Shown here piece by piece: positions 28,338-36,718 of a stretch of DNA of 64,000 nucleotides (position 1 is the first letter of the stretch; the number at the start of each line of letters is the position of its first letter). Location: NCBI RefSeq assembly GCF_004341625.1, contig NZ_SLZG01000005.1, forward strand, positions 355,854-419,853, given 5' to 3'. The stretch is from Rhizobium sp. BK376. GTDB taxonomy: Bacteria > Pseudomonadota > Alphaproteobacteria > Rhizobiales > Rhizobiaceae. Position numbers and translations under genes: made by a program. The notes under the pieces were generated by a model. The model ran no database searches and was not told where the DNA came from. It saw only the letters and a list, made by a program, of their open reading frames with translations.

Positions 28338-29408
28338 ATGCCATTGAAAATTGCCATTGTGGCCGACGACCTGACCGGCGCGATCGATACCGCGACGCCG
28401 TTTGCGAAGCTGGGTCTGAAGGTCACGGTCGCGCTGAGCGGCGACCATTTGAAGCGCGCGCTTGCGGAAGATCCTGACGTGCTGACCGTTGCCACGGGAA
28501 CGCGGCATATGAACGCCGCGGCCGCCGGGGCGCGGCTGTTCGACATCACGTTGGAATTGCGCCGCTTCTCGCCGGAGCTTTACTTCAAGAAGATCGACAG
28601 CCGACTCAAAGGCAATGTCGTCTCCGAGACAGTTGCGATGCTCGAGGGATTAGCGCGCGGTCGCGTCGTCCTGGCTCCAGCCATCCCCGAGCAGGGACGA
28701 TTGCTGCAGAATGGACATGTCACGGGGCGGGGGGTCGATCAGCCAATTCCGCTTCCGGCCTTTCCTGATGATGTCGACGTCTATGCGCCTGATGTGATCG
28801 AGGACTCTGATCTCGGGCTTGTCGCCGACCATATCCTGGAGAACCCTGCGGTGCTTGCCGTTGGTGCAAGGGGTCTCGGACAGGCGCTCGCGGATCGATT
28901 GTCGATCGGCTCAGGGTCACAGGCGGCGCTGGATTTCACATTTCCCCTGCTGATCGTCATAGGGTCGCGTGACCCGATCACCATCCGGCAGGTCGAGCAT
29001 CTCATCGCTTCGGAAGAGCGCGTCGCGGTCATTATCGCCCCGAACGGTAACGTGCCCGCCGACCTGGATCAGGTGCCGGACATCACTCTGGTTCGATGTG
29101 TCGAGACCGAAACAGCCGAGAGCAGTGAAATCGTCGCGGAGCGGCTCGGAACGGGCATCGCCGCGATGATGTTGCGCAACATGCCAGGGACGCTGATTGC
29201 ATCCGGCGGAGACACTGCTGCTGCGATCCTGGGGGCTGCGGGCGTCGAGACGATCCATCCGATCGGTGAAATCGAAACAGGCCTTCCACTTTCCGCCTTC
29301 ACGCTGAATGACGCAACCGCTCATCTGATCACGAAATCCGGCGGCTTCGGACATGATCAGTCCTTGAGCGATGTTATTGAAGAAGCAAGCCTTCCGCCCT
29401 CGGCCTGA
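28338..29408 (+). CDS. Four-carbon acid sugar kinase (DUF1537 family)
   Basis: A 356-residue kinase of the DUF1537 family, whose members phosphorylate D-threonate, L-threonate, D-erythronate or 3-oxo-tetronates. Landmarks are KIAIVADDLTGAIDTATPFA at the N-terminus (substrate site), YFKKIDSRLKGN in the middle, and the ATP-binding LIASGGDTAAAILGAAGVE and LITKSGGFG near the end. AAGGA precedes the start at 28338. It is divergent from the PdxA2-type gene, and together they would take a tetronate to dihydroxyacetone phosphate. A DeoR regulator lies beyond that gene. No dedicated importer for the substrate is adjacent. Confidence 0.9.
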   Translation: MPLKIAIVADDLTGAIDTATPFAKLGLKVTVALSGDHLKRALAEDPDVLTVATGTRHMNAAAAGARLFDITLELRRFSPELYFKKIDSRLKGNVVSETVAMLEGLARGRVVLAPAIPEQGRLLQNGHVTGRGVDQPIPLPAFPDDVDVYAPDVIEDSDLGLVADHILENPAVLAVGARGLGQALADRLSIGSGSQAALDFTFPLLIVIGSRDPITIRQVEHLIASEERVAVIIAPNGNVPADLDQVPDITLVRCVETETAESSEIVAERLGTGIAAMMLRNMPGTLIASGGDTAAAILGAAGVETIHPIGEIETGLPLSAFTLNDATAHLITKSGGFGHDQSLSDVIEEASLPPSA

Positions 29409-29469
29409 GCGGGAGGGTTTACTGCAGCGACTCAATAGCCCTCCCTTCCGTCAAAAAAAAGCGAAATAG

Positions 29470-30161
29470 CGTTCCCGGCGAGTGGCTGAAATTGCCGCGC
29501 GCACGGCCCGTTCTGGATTTCGATCATGAGACCGGCGAGCGCCTCGTCCGGGCTGCTCTCTTCCACGGCTTGGGCCGCGTTGCGGTTCCGAACACGACCC
29601 TCGGGCGCAGAGGACTTATCAGTGAAGCGGACGAGGAGCACATTCGCTCATTCTGCATTGGACCGAGCGCACTCTCAAGCGTGCTCCAATATTTGAAAAT
29701 GAAGCCGTTCTCGCCAGCCGCGCCTTTGAGCGACTAGACGGCAGCGACTATCCCAGCAGAAGGCGGCCAGAGCCCTGCAAGCCTGCGTCTTGGTGGCAAC
29801 GGTTACGAAGCCCGCGGAAGAGCCTCGGAGCCACGCGCCGGCTGCCTCGGATCCGATCGCAGAGGAGGTCGCTGCGGGCAGGCTTGATGTCGAGTCCGTC
29901 AAGGCGGTCATGACCGCCCGCGGGATGTCCCGCAGTTTGCTCCCGTCCCAAACCACTATTTCAGCCGTGCCCGTCACACCGCTGGAACAGGAGGTCCTGT
30001 CGCATCTGGCAAGGGGCCGCTCGAACAGAGAGATAGCGCGGAAACTTGGCATTTCTCCAAGCACCGCCGGAACGCATGTCGAGAACCTATACCGAAAACT
30101 TGGTGTCAGCACACGCGCTGCTGCTGCCCTGATCGCCGCCAAGCGAGGTTTCGTCACTTGA
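29470..30161 (+). pseudogene. Decayed HD-GYP/LuxR-type regulator
   Basis: Pieces of one protein are spread over three frames. The first is RSRRVAEIAARTARSGF, matching the HSxxVAeiA stretch of HD domains. The second (from 29492) is LVRAALFHGLGRVAVPN followed by an ISEADEEHIRSF helix, where HGLG stands for the HDLG/HDIG metal motif. The third is ERLDGSDYP, the usual ERLDGSGYP of HD-GYP proteins. The last (from 29790) ends in a LuxR-type helix-turn-helix (LTPLEQ-like start, ARGRSNREIARKLGISPST, YRKLGVSTRAAAAL). A stop precedes the first piece and at least two frame changes and an aspartate loss are visible, so it is not functional. The N-terminal half is missing. Confidence 0.75.
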
Positions 30162-31163
30162 TGCGGATTCACTGAGCCGTCCGCGGGAATGCGATCTCTG
30201 ACGTAGCGCCACCGATAGATTTTCCCTTGGCTTCATCGCACGCCGCCATTGTGACGCTGTCATCCCGGCGTGCTGCTTGAAAGCGCGCTGGAAGGCAGCT
30301 TCCGATTGATAACCGACCATGGCGGCGATCGCGCCGGTGGATTGCCCCGGTTTCCGCAATTCATTGGCGGCCAGAGTCATGCGGATATCGAGCAGGAGGT
30401 CGCTGGCGGAGCGCCCAAGGCTTCCCTGAAAATGCCGGGCAAGCGTGGCCCGCGACATGTGGCAAAGGCGCCCCAGATTTGGCAGCGTCCAAGGGTGCGC
30501 AGGGTTCTCGAACATCGCCGTCAGGGCTGATGCAAGGCGGGGGTTCCCCGCCAGCGCCAGCAAGCCGACCGGCGTGTCCGCGGCCTCGCTCGCCAGTCGC
30601 AGCGCCAAAGTGAACAGGGCAGCCGAAAACGCATTCAACATGGCCCGGCTTCCCAAACTCTCCTCGCCGGATTCGGTTCGCATCAAGGCGATAAGGCTGC
30701 GCACCTGGGCTGCGGCCGTACTGCGAGCACCCGACACGAATTCCTGGGGCTCCCTTATGATCAGAAGAGATGGCAGGTAGGCTCGCAGCATGCGATTGTG
30801 CGGGGGTGAGGTAACAAAATGGCCGCAGAGCATATCCAGGCGCTCACCCGTCCCGGCATTCTCGCTGAAAACGAGATTGAGAGCCGGTCGGCTGACGGCT
30901 GGGACCGGGCGCTCGCCGCTGCCGTCATGGAGGCTGTGCGCGATGCCGCTGGGGATCATGAGAATATCGCCCGCGTTGAGCCGCTGCGGGATTCCACTAA
31001 ACGGATCTTCCACGATCGCCGATCCGGACAAAACAGCGTGATAGGCCATCGCTCCTTGTTCTGCGGCCGCCTGGTCGATGCGCCAGGGCGCACCATAAAG
31101 ACATCGCAAGTCGAGGCGCCCGCTCACAGGCATTGCCGAGAGAAGATGGCTGAGCCAATCCAT
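30087..31163 (-). CDS. AraC family regulator with cupin_6-type sensor
   Basis: A 358-residue regulator. The N-terminal cupin-like sensor covers about residues 10-190 (DLRCLYGAPWRIDQ, LNAGDILMIPSGIAHSLHDG). The C-terminal AraC double helix-turn-helix covers about residues 205-310 (RLCHMSRATLARHFQGSLG, then GAIAAMVGYQSEAAFQRAFK, QHAGMTASQWRRA). The final 25 or so residues overlap, antisense, the LuxR helix-turn-helix of the decayed gene next door, so its original stop may have been lost. It is divergent from the flavin disulfide oxidoreductase at 31284 with a 120-base gap and probably controls it. AraC/cupin_6 proteins often sense quinones or other small toxic compounds. Confidence 0.88.
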   Translation of the reverse strand: MDWLSHLLSAMPVSGRLDLRCLYGAPWRIDQAAAEQGAMAYHAVLSGSAIVEDPFSGIPQRLNAGDILMIPSGIAHSLHDGSGERPVPAVSRPALNLVFSENAGTGERLDMLCGHFVTSPPHNRMLRAYLPSLLIIREPQEFVSGARSTAAAQVRSLIALMRTESGEESLGSRAMLNAFSAALFTLALRLASEAADTPVGLLALAGNPRLASALTAMFENPAHPWTLPNLGRLCHMSRATLARHFQGSLGRSASDLLLDIRMTLAANELRKPGQSTGAIAAMVGYQSEAAFQRAFKQHAGMTASQWRRAMKPRENLSVALRQRSHSRGRLSESASSDETSLGGDQGSSSACADTKFSV

Positions 31164-31283
31164 TACATAGCGCTCCTGATTTGAGATGATTGAGCATAAT
31201 ATCGAGCTAATTTGGCATTAACAAGCTCGAGCGGAGCGCGTAGCCTCTCTCCATCGACAACATCAGATCGATGGAGGAATCTC

Positions 31284-32678
31284 ATGCAGGAACCGGAACA
31301 TTTTGACGTCGTCATTCTGGGCAGCGGCCAGGGCGGCAAGCTTCTCGCATGGCATTTGGCGCGCTCGGGGCAAAAGGTTGCAACGATAGAGCGCCGGTGG
31401 GTCGGCGGTTCCTGCCCCGCTGTCGCTTGCCTGCCGAGCAAGAATGAGTTGTGGAGCGCCCACGTTGCTCATACCGCGCGGAAGGCAGGGGAATATGGTA
31501 CGATAACCGGGCCGATCAGCGTCGATATGGCGAAGGTGCGCCAGCGCAAGCAGGCGATGATTGAAGGCGAGATAGCCTTCCACCTCAACGCCTACCAGAC
31601 TAGCGGCGCCGAGCTGATCATGGGTAGCGGACGTTTCGTAGCGCCCCGCACGATCGAAGTACAGTTGAACGATGGCGGCACCCGGTTGCTGACGGGTACC
31701 CAGGTGGTCGTTAATGTCGGTACGCACGCTGCGATCCCCAACATACCCGGCCTCGAAGCCGCCCGTGCACTAACCCATATCGAAGCGCTCGAATTGGACT
31801 ATCTGCCTGCGCATCTGATCGTATTGGGTGGGGGCTATGTCGGTATCGAGATGGCCCAGGCATATCGCCGTTTTGGCAGTCGCGTGACGATAATCGAGCC
31901 CGGTGGCCAGCTAATGGGACGTGAAGATGCCGATGTGGCCGAGGAAATGCTGCGTATCTTGAGGGACGAAGGCATCGAAGTGCTGCTTTGGGCTCAGCCG
32001 CTGCAGGTGCACGGTCTTTCCGGCGACGAGGTCGCGGTAAGCCTGCGCACCGCAAATGGCGAGACCAGGGTAGAGGGCAGCGATCTCCTGGTTGCCGTGG
32101 GCCGCGTGCCGAATACCGATGGCATCGGCCTTGAGCTTGCCGGCATCGAAGTCGATGCGCGTGGCTTTATCCGTGCCAATGAAAGGCTGGAAACCACGGC
32201 CGCCGGTGTCTGGGCAATCGGCGAGGGCGCCGGCAGCCCGCAATTTACCCATGTTTCCGTCGATGATTTCCGCATTGTCCGCGACAACATGGCCGGTGGC
32301 AACCGCCGTACGGATGAAAGGCTTGTTCCTTATGTCATGTTTACCGATCCGCCGCTTGCGCGCGTGGGTTTGAGCGAAGGCGAGGCGAAGCGGCGTGGCA
32401 CTGCTGTTCGTGTCGCCACGCTGCCGATGAGCAACGTGTTGCGTACGGAAGCGACGGGCGAGACTGAGGGCTTCATGAAGGCTGTCGTCAGCGCGGAGGA
32501 TGACCGTATTCTCGGCTTCACGATGATCGGTTCGGAAGCGGGCGAAGTTGCCGCTGCAGTTCAGGTCGCAATGCTCGCGGAGTTGCCGTATCCAAAGCTG
32601 CGCGAGGCGGTCATCGTTCACCTGACTATCGCCGAGGGCCTGGGGCCTCTATTCGGCAATGTGCCGCCTCGGCATTGA
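31284..32678 (+). CDS. FAD pyridine-nucleotide disulfide oxidoreductase, mercuric-reductase-like
   Basis: A 464-residue class I flavin disulfide reductase. The FAD motif is VVILGSGQGGKLLAWHLARS. The redox pair is Cys44-x4-Cys49 in GGSCPAVACLPSKN, the NAD(P)H motif is VLGGGYVGIEMAQAYRRFGS, and the C-terminal dimerisation domain ends in His446-x4-Glu451 (VHLTIAEGL), the base pair of the partner subunit. Start 31284 (MQEPEHFDVV) follows AGGAATCTC. It matches MerA/Lpd-like proteins without the N-terminal metal-binding domain and without the extra C-terminal cysteine pair of true MerA. The substrate is unknown; an NAD(P)H-dependent disulfide or quinone reductase is plausible. Confidence 0.9.
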   Translation: MQEPEHFDVVILGSGQGGKLLAWHLARSGQKVATIERRWVGGSCPAVACLPSKNELWSAHVAHTARKAGEYGTITGPISVDMAKVRQRKQAMIEGEIAFHLNAYQTSGAELIMGSGRFVAPRTIEVQLNDGGTRLLTGTQVVVNVGTHAAIPNIPGLEAARALTHIEALELDYLPAHLIVLGGGYVGIEMAQAYRRFGSRVTIIEPGGQLMGREDADVAEEMLRILRDEGIEVLLWAQPLQVHGLSGDEVAVSLRTANGETRVEGSDLLVAVGRVPNTDGIGLELAGIEVDARGFIRANERLETTAAGVWAIGEGAGSPQFTHVSVDDFRIVRDNMAGGNRRTDERLVPYVMFTDPPLARVGLSEGEAKRRGTAVRVATLPMSNVLRTEATGETEGFMKAVVSAEDDRILGFTMIGSEAGEVAAAVQVAMLAELPYPKLREAVIVHLTIAEGLGPLFGNVPPRH

Positions 32679-32796
32679 ATTTTACCGACCCAGAAGATGG
32701 CGGCGCCGGCTCGAATGAAGTCGAGGAGCGCCGCCGTCCCACGCTGCCAATTTCCCAATCCTGATTTGGCTACCCAAGGCGAGCTTCCACACGCTA

Positions 32797-32811
32797 AGTC
32801 CAAAATGGATA
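32797..32811. promoter_or_regulatory. Operator-like repeat AGTCCAAAATGGATA (site A)
   Basis: Inverted TCCA-N3-TGGA core, about 67 bases upstream of the SDR gene. The surrounding TAAGTCCAAAATGGATAA is identical over 18 bases to site C at 53997. A reverse-oriented perfect version (site B) is at 45498. Confidence 0.75.
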
Positions 32812-32878
32812 ATTGCGCCGTTTTCATCCCGACATTTATTTGTACCCTTTCCGGCGAGCATGGGAGGGCTACAGAATA

Positions 32879-33652
32879 ATGACAGATACGAAGCTTTGCA
32901 TTCTCACGGGCGCTGCGGGTGAGGTTGGGCGAGCAACTGCTAGGCGCTTCGCGCAAAGCGGCTGGTCGATGATCCTTTGTGACCGGACCACAGATATCGC
33001 AAGCCTGGCGAAAGACCTTTCGAACGAGTTCGGACGGACCTGCCTGGGTGTCCAGATGGATATCACCAACGACCAGGAGGTCGATCGTGTCGCGGCGACA
33101 GCCGGCGAAACTGGTATTCCCCTGCGTTTCCTGGGGCTGGTGGCAGCGATCAATCATCCGGCCGTCGCCATTGAAAATATGGATATGGCCCTCTGGGACC
33201 GGGTTCAGAACATCAATCTGCGGGCAAACGTCAAGTTCATCAGCTCCTGCGTGCCGCTGCTGCGAAAGGGCGGCAATGCGTCTATCGTGAACGTCGGCAG
33301 CTATTGGGGCCGGGAGGGACATGCCTTTTTCACCCCCTATTGCGCATCGAAGGCTGCATTGATTTCTCTGACGCAGAGCGTCGCCGCGGAACTAGCGCCT
33401 GATATTCGCGTGAATTGCGTGGCGCCGGGCAACATCAACACGCCGATGCATTTCAATGCGCTGGCAGTCGAGGCCGAAAAGCGTGGAATTTCCGCAGACG
33501 AGATGCGCAAGATCGAGTGGGCGAAGATCCCGATGGGGCGCCCCGCGGAGACGGCGGAGATCGCATCCGCAATTCATTTCCTCTCCACCGACGATGCCAG
33601 CTACTTCGTCGGCGCCACCCTAGACGTCAATGGCGGCTGCCGCTTCACCTGA
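32879..33652 (+). CDS. Short-chain dehydrogenase/reductase
   Basis: A 257-residue classical SDR. The NAD(P) motif is TGAAGEVGRATARRF, and the catalytic serine, tyrosine and lysine are in VNVGSYWGREGHAFF, TPYCASKAALISLTQ. The cofactor-side GNINTPMHFNAL loop and the C-terminal FLSTDDASYFVGATLDVNGG are typical. It is followed 46 bases downstream by an ABM-domain protein. Site A in front of it matches the operator of the hydroxyquinol region, so it probably oxidises or reduces an intermediate of that pathway. Substrate and direction are unknown. Confidence 0.92.
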   Translation: MTDTKLCILTGAAGEVGRATARRFAQSGWSMILCDRTTDIASLAKDLSNEFGRTCLGVQMDITNDQEVDRVAATAGETGIPLRFLGLVAAINHPAVAIENMDMALWDRVQNINLRANVKFISSCVPLLRKGGNASIVNVGSYWGREGHAFFTPYCASKAALISLTQSVAAELAPDIRVNCVAPGNINTPMHFNALAVEAEKRGISADEMRKIEWAKIPMGRPAETAEIASAIHFLSTDDASYFVGATLDVNGGCRFT

Positions 33653-33698
33653 TGAAGCGGCGACCGGAACGGCTTGGACGATCGAAGGGAGAGAGTGA

Positions 33699-34001
33699 AT
33701 GTCGGAGCAGCTTACTGTCATTGCGCATCTGGTGGCGCGTCCCGATAAGATCGAGGACACGAAGGCATTTCTGATGTCGCTGATCGAGCGGACGCGCGCG
33801 GAAGCAGGTTGCCTCGATTATCATCTGCATCAAAGCGAAGAAGATCCCGCGAATTTCGCCTTCTATGAAAACTGGACCAGCCGTGAAGCGCTGGACGAGC
33901 ATATGGAGACGCCGTATCTGCGGGAGTTGGTCGCGCGAAAGGCGGAATTCTTCAAAGTCGATCCGGACATTCGGCTGCTGACGATGATTTCGCCGCGATG
34001 A
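33699..34001 (+). CDS. Antibiotic biosynthesis monooxygenase (ABM) domain protein
   Basis: A 100-residue ferredoxin-like-fold protein. The conserved pattern is LTVIAHLVARPDKIEDTKAF, then TRAEAGCLDYHLHQ, then FAFYENWTSREALDEHMETP, as in YgiN/ActVA-Orf6-type enzymes. Members oxidise hydroquinones to quinones without a cofactor, or degrade heme, or protect against quinones. GGAGAGAGTGA precedes the start. It lies downstream of the SDR with which it shares site A. A role in handling a hydroxyquinol-type intermediate is a reasonable inference because YgiN itself oxidises menadiol. Confidence 0.88.
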   Translation: MSEQLTVIAHLVARPDKIEDTKAFLMSLIERTRAEAGCLDYHLHQSEEDPANFAFYENWTSREALDEHMETPYLRELVARKAEFFKVDPDIRLLTMISPR

Positions 34002-34013
34002 TGTCCATACGGC

Positions 34014-35123
34014 TCAAACGGTGATCGCGCCAGATCGGGCTGCAATCGATGAAGGATCGGAAGTTGGTTCGGACTTGCGTGCCGGGCCGGTACTGCCCCG
34101 CAGCACGACATGAGGTGTGAGCAAGACACGCTTCACCGGCTGCACGTGATTTTTGATCAGGCTCATAAGAAGGTCCGCGCTTTCGAATCCGAGATCGCGG
34201 CCGGCCGTGTGCAAAGTCGTCAGCGGCGGTGACAGCATGTTCATGAAGGGCAGATCGTTGACGCCGGTGAGCGAGATCTGCCCGGGACAGGCGACGCCCG
34301 CCGATTTCAGCGCAACAAGGCAGCCGACGGCCAGAAGATCGTTGAAGGCTAGGACGGCGGTGCTGGTCAGCCCGGATGCGAGCATATCCGTCATGATCCG
34401 CTCACCCTCGACGACATCATAGGCTCGCGCCTCGACAACATTGAAACGGCAGCCGGCCGCCTTCGCAAGGCGTGTTGCCGCGTTGAAGCCGACCAACCTG
34501 TTTTGAGCGGTGGAAGCGGCGAGCGGCGGAGTGACGTAAGTGATATCCCTGTGGCCAAGATCGAGAATGTGCTCGACCATCGCCTGAACGCCGGACGCAT
34601 CGTCCATCGCGACGGATGATATCCGGGCATCGCGCGGGTCGCGAAGAACGGCAACGGTCGGAATGCCGAGTTCCAGGCAGAGATCGACCGAAGGGTCATT
34701 CAGCTCGAAGCTGGCAACGACCAATCCGGCGACGAACTGGCCGCTCATGCGCTCGACTATCGAGCGCAGTTTCGCTGGACTATAGTCGGAGTTCGCGACG
34801 AAGGTGACGTAGCCGTCCTGGGCTACACGTTCTTCCACTGATGCAATGATGGGAGAAAACAGGGGGTCGCTGAGATTGGGGACGATAAGGCCGATCGTTC
34901 CGGTCTTCTGTGTCCGAAGGCTCGAGGCGAGACTGTTGCGCTTGTAGCCAAGCTGCTCGGCAACCTTCTCGATCTTGCGGACGACCTTGCTCGATATCCG
35001 GTGGCTCGTTCCCGGGTTCAGCGCGCGCGACGCCGTCGAGACATGCACGCCAGCGCTGTTCGCGACGTCGACAATCGTCACGCGCGGGCGCTTACTTTGC
35101 TGGCGTTGCGGGGTATCGCTCAT
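34014..35123 (-). CDS. LacI family regulator
   Basis: A 369-residue LacI/GalR repressor. The N-terminal headpiece is TIVDVANSAGVHVSTASRAL followed by a hinge helix (GYKRNSLASSLRTQKT). The sugar-binding core runs from TIGLIVPNLSDPLFSPIIAS onward with ISLTGVNDLPFMNMLSPPLT near the end. It is divergent from the ketopantoate-reductase/ABC operon at 35584. Three operator-like palindromes of the LacI class lie in the 460-base gap between them, one 50 bases from its own start, so it probably represses that operon and itself until the substrate sugar or polyol arrives. Confidence 0.95.
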   Translation of the reverse strand: MSDTPQRQQSKRPRVTIVDVANSAGVHVSTASRALNPGTSHRISSKVVRKIEKVAEQLGYKRNSLASSLRTQKTGTIGLIVPNLSDPLFSPIIASVEERVAQDGYVTFVANSDYSPAKLRSIVERMSGQFVAGLVVASFELNDPSVDLCLELGIPTVAVLRDPRDARISSVAMDDASGVQAMVEHILDLGHRDITYVTPPLAASTAQNRLVGFNAATRLAKAAGCRFNVVEARAYDVVEGERIMTDMLASGLTSTAVLAFNDLLAVGCLVALKSAGVACPGQISLTGVNDLPFMNMLSPPLTTLHTAGRDLGFESADLLMSLIKNHVQPVKRVLLTPHVVLRGSTGPARKSEPTSDPSSIAARSGAITV

Positions 35124-35172
35124 TCGGGGCCGGCTACATCACATCAGGATTCGACTGACTGGGAAAGTATGC

Positions 35173-35188
35173 GATCAAACCTTTGCAC
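35173..35188. promoter_or_regulatory. LacI-type operator candidate GATCAAACCTTTGCAC
   Basis: An imperfect copy of GCAAACGTTTGC, 50 bases upstream of the LacI start. It suits autoregulation. Confidence 0.55.
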
Positions 35189-35385
35189 ACAAGATGGCTC
35201 ATCGGACCTCCCTGGTTTGATGGTTATCTCGCCTCGAGGGTAGCCGTTTCCCGGGGTGTGCGACTATAAATACATAAAAACTACAAACCTTTCCCCTCAT
35301 GGTTGATTTTGCGCACGATTTGTTGAACTGAAACTGCCTTGCAGCACGCTGGTTCGTTTCAGATTTCGGTGCATACAAGATTTTT

Positions 35386-35401
35386 TGACAAACGGTTGCG
35401 C
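35386..35401. promoter_or_regulatory. LacI-type operator candidate TGACAAACGGTTGCGC
   Basis: An imperfect copy of the same 12-base core, with 84 bases between it and the perfect site at 35486. Confidence 0.5.
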
Positions 35402-35485
35402 GTCATTTCAATCATATCAAGCCATTATTAAATTTACATAATTTTGATGAAGTCACCCTTCAATCTCAGAAATAGTTGCACAGAT

Positions 35486-35501
35486 GAGCAAACGTTTGCA
35501 C
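35486..35501. promoter_or_regulatory. LacI-type operator GAGCAAACGTTTGCAC
   Basis: The core GCAAACGTTTGC is a perfect palindrome with the central CG typical of LacI/GalR sites. It lies 83 bases upstream of the first dehydrogenase gene. Confidence 0.75.
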
Positions 35502-35583
35502 TTGACTCAATCGGCAACGGCTTCTAACCATGCTTCCCATGGAGCGGCACGGTGCGGTGCCGGGGAATGGAGAGAAACGCACG

Positions 35584-36618
35584 ATGTCCTGGGATTTAGA
35601 GCGCAATCTGAAGATCGCATTTGCCGGAACCGGCGCGCAAGGTGCGTCGATCGGTGCTGATTTTGCGCTGGCAGGCCTCGACGTAACCTTTATCGAGCAG
35701 TGGCCGCAAAATGTTGACGCCATGAACGAGAGCGGCGTCACGGTCAATCTGCCGACGCGATCTCTTCATGCAAACGTTCGCGCAAAGCATCTGTGCCAAG
35801 TGGCCGAATTGCGTGAGCGTTTCGACATCATTTTTCTGGTTGTCAAGGCCTATGACACCCGCTGGACATGCCAGCTGGTCGAGCCGGTGCTGGCTTCTGA
35901 CGGCCTTGTCGTCGGCGTGCAGAACGGCATGACGCAGCATGCGATCGCATCGGTCGTCGGCGCCAAGCGCACGGTAGGTGCCGTCTTCGACATGGCGTCG
36001 AATATGTTCGTGCCCGGCGTGACGAACCGACAGAACGATCACGATACGTCCTGGTTTGCACTCGGCGCGGCGGAGCCTGCAAACAGGCCGCGCGTCGAGA
36101 AAATTGCAGAGCTGCTGCGGGTGAGCGGCCGCGTCGAAGTGACGGACGACATCGGCTCTGCCAAGTGGATGAAGCTCATCGTCAACGCGGCACAGCTGGT
36201 TCCGTCGGCGATCCTGAACCTGCCCTTTGCTGAGGCCGTCAGGATGCCCGGCATGGAAAAGGTGATGCGAACTGCTGGATATGAAGCGATGCGCGCCGCG
36301 CAGGCGGATGGCGCAAGCATCGTTCCGATCCTCGGCATGCCCGCGACAACGACCAACGATCCGGAGCGCCATGTCGATGCGATCTTCGACGAGGTGCTCA
36401 AGACATTCATGATGCCGGATACGTTGACGACGGTCCTTCAGGACTGGCGCAAGGGACGGCGCGCCGAGGTTCTCGATATCAACGGTCACGTTGTCGAGAC
36501 GCTGAAGAGAGCGGGGCAGGCTGCGCCGGTCAACGAACGGATCGTCGAACTCGCCCGCTCAATCGAGCGGGGATATTTGACGGCGCAGGCGTCGAACAGC
36601 GCGCTTTTCGAAACATGA
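35584..36618 (+). CDS. Ketopantoate reductase-like dehydrogenase, copy 1
   Basis: A 344-residue enzyme of the ApbA/PanE (2-dehydropantoate 2-reductase) family. The N-terminal Rossmann motif is IAFAGTGAQGASIGADFALA, followed by FLVVKAYDTRW, where the lysine matches the conserved catalytic position. The C-terminal helical domain has SAKWMKLIVNAAQLVPSAIL and a late DWRKGRRAEV motif, also a family feature. Start 35584 (MSWDLERN) follows GGAGAG. It is first in the LacI-controlled operon, directly before a close paralogue. A pantothenate role is unlikely in this catabolic setting; oxidation of a hydroxy acid or branched polyol derivative is more likely. Confidence 0.9.
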   Translation: MSWDLERNLKIAFAGTGAQGASIGADFALAGLDVTFIEQWPQNVDAMNESGVTVNLPTRSLHANVRAKHLCQVAELRERFDIIFLVVKAYDTRWTCQLVEPVLASDGLVVGVQNGMTQHAIASVVGAKRTVGAVFDMASNMFVPGVTNRQNDHDTSWFALGAAEPANRPRVEKIAELLRVSGRVEVTDDIGSAKWMKLIVNAAQLVPSAILNLPFAEAVRMPGMEKVMRTAGYEAMRAAQADGASIVPILGMPATTTNDPERHVDAIFDEVLKTFMMPDTLTTVLQDWRKGRRAEVLDINGHVVETLKRAGQAAPVNERIVELARSIERGYLTAQASNSALFET

Positions 36619-36718
36619 CATCGGTTTGAAAGCGCCGGCCACAAGGGCGGGGGCGATCGGCAAGATTTGCAAAAACATCGCGTGCATGAGCCGCACGCAA
36701 CTGGAGAAGGAGAGACAC

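Larger units (their letters stand above)
35124..35583. other. 460-base regulatory gap between LacI gene and dehydrogenase operon
   Basis: No gene is supported here. The gap holds three LacI-type operator candidates (35173, 35386, 35486), AT-rich stretches around 35400-35460 suited to a promoter, and no hairpin I would call a terminator. The wide spacing of the sites suggests looping. Confidence 0.7.
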
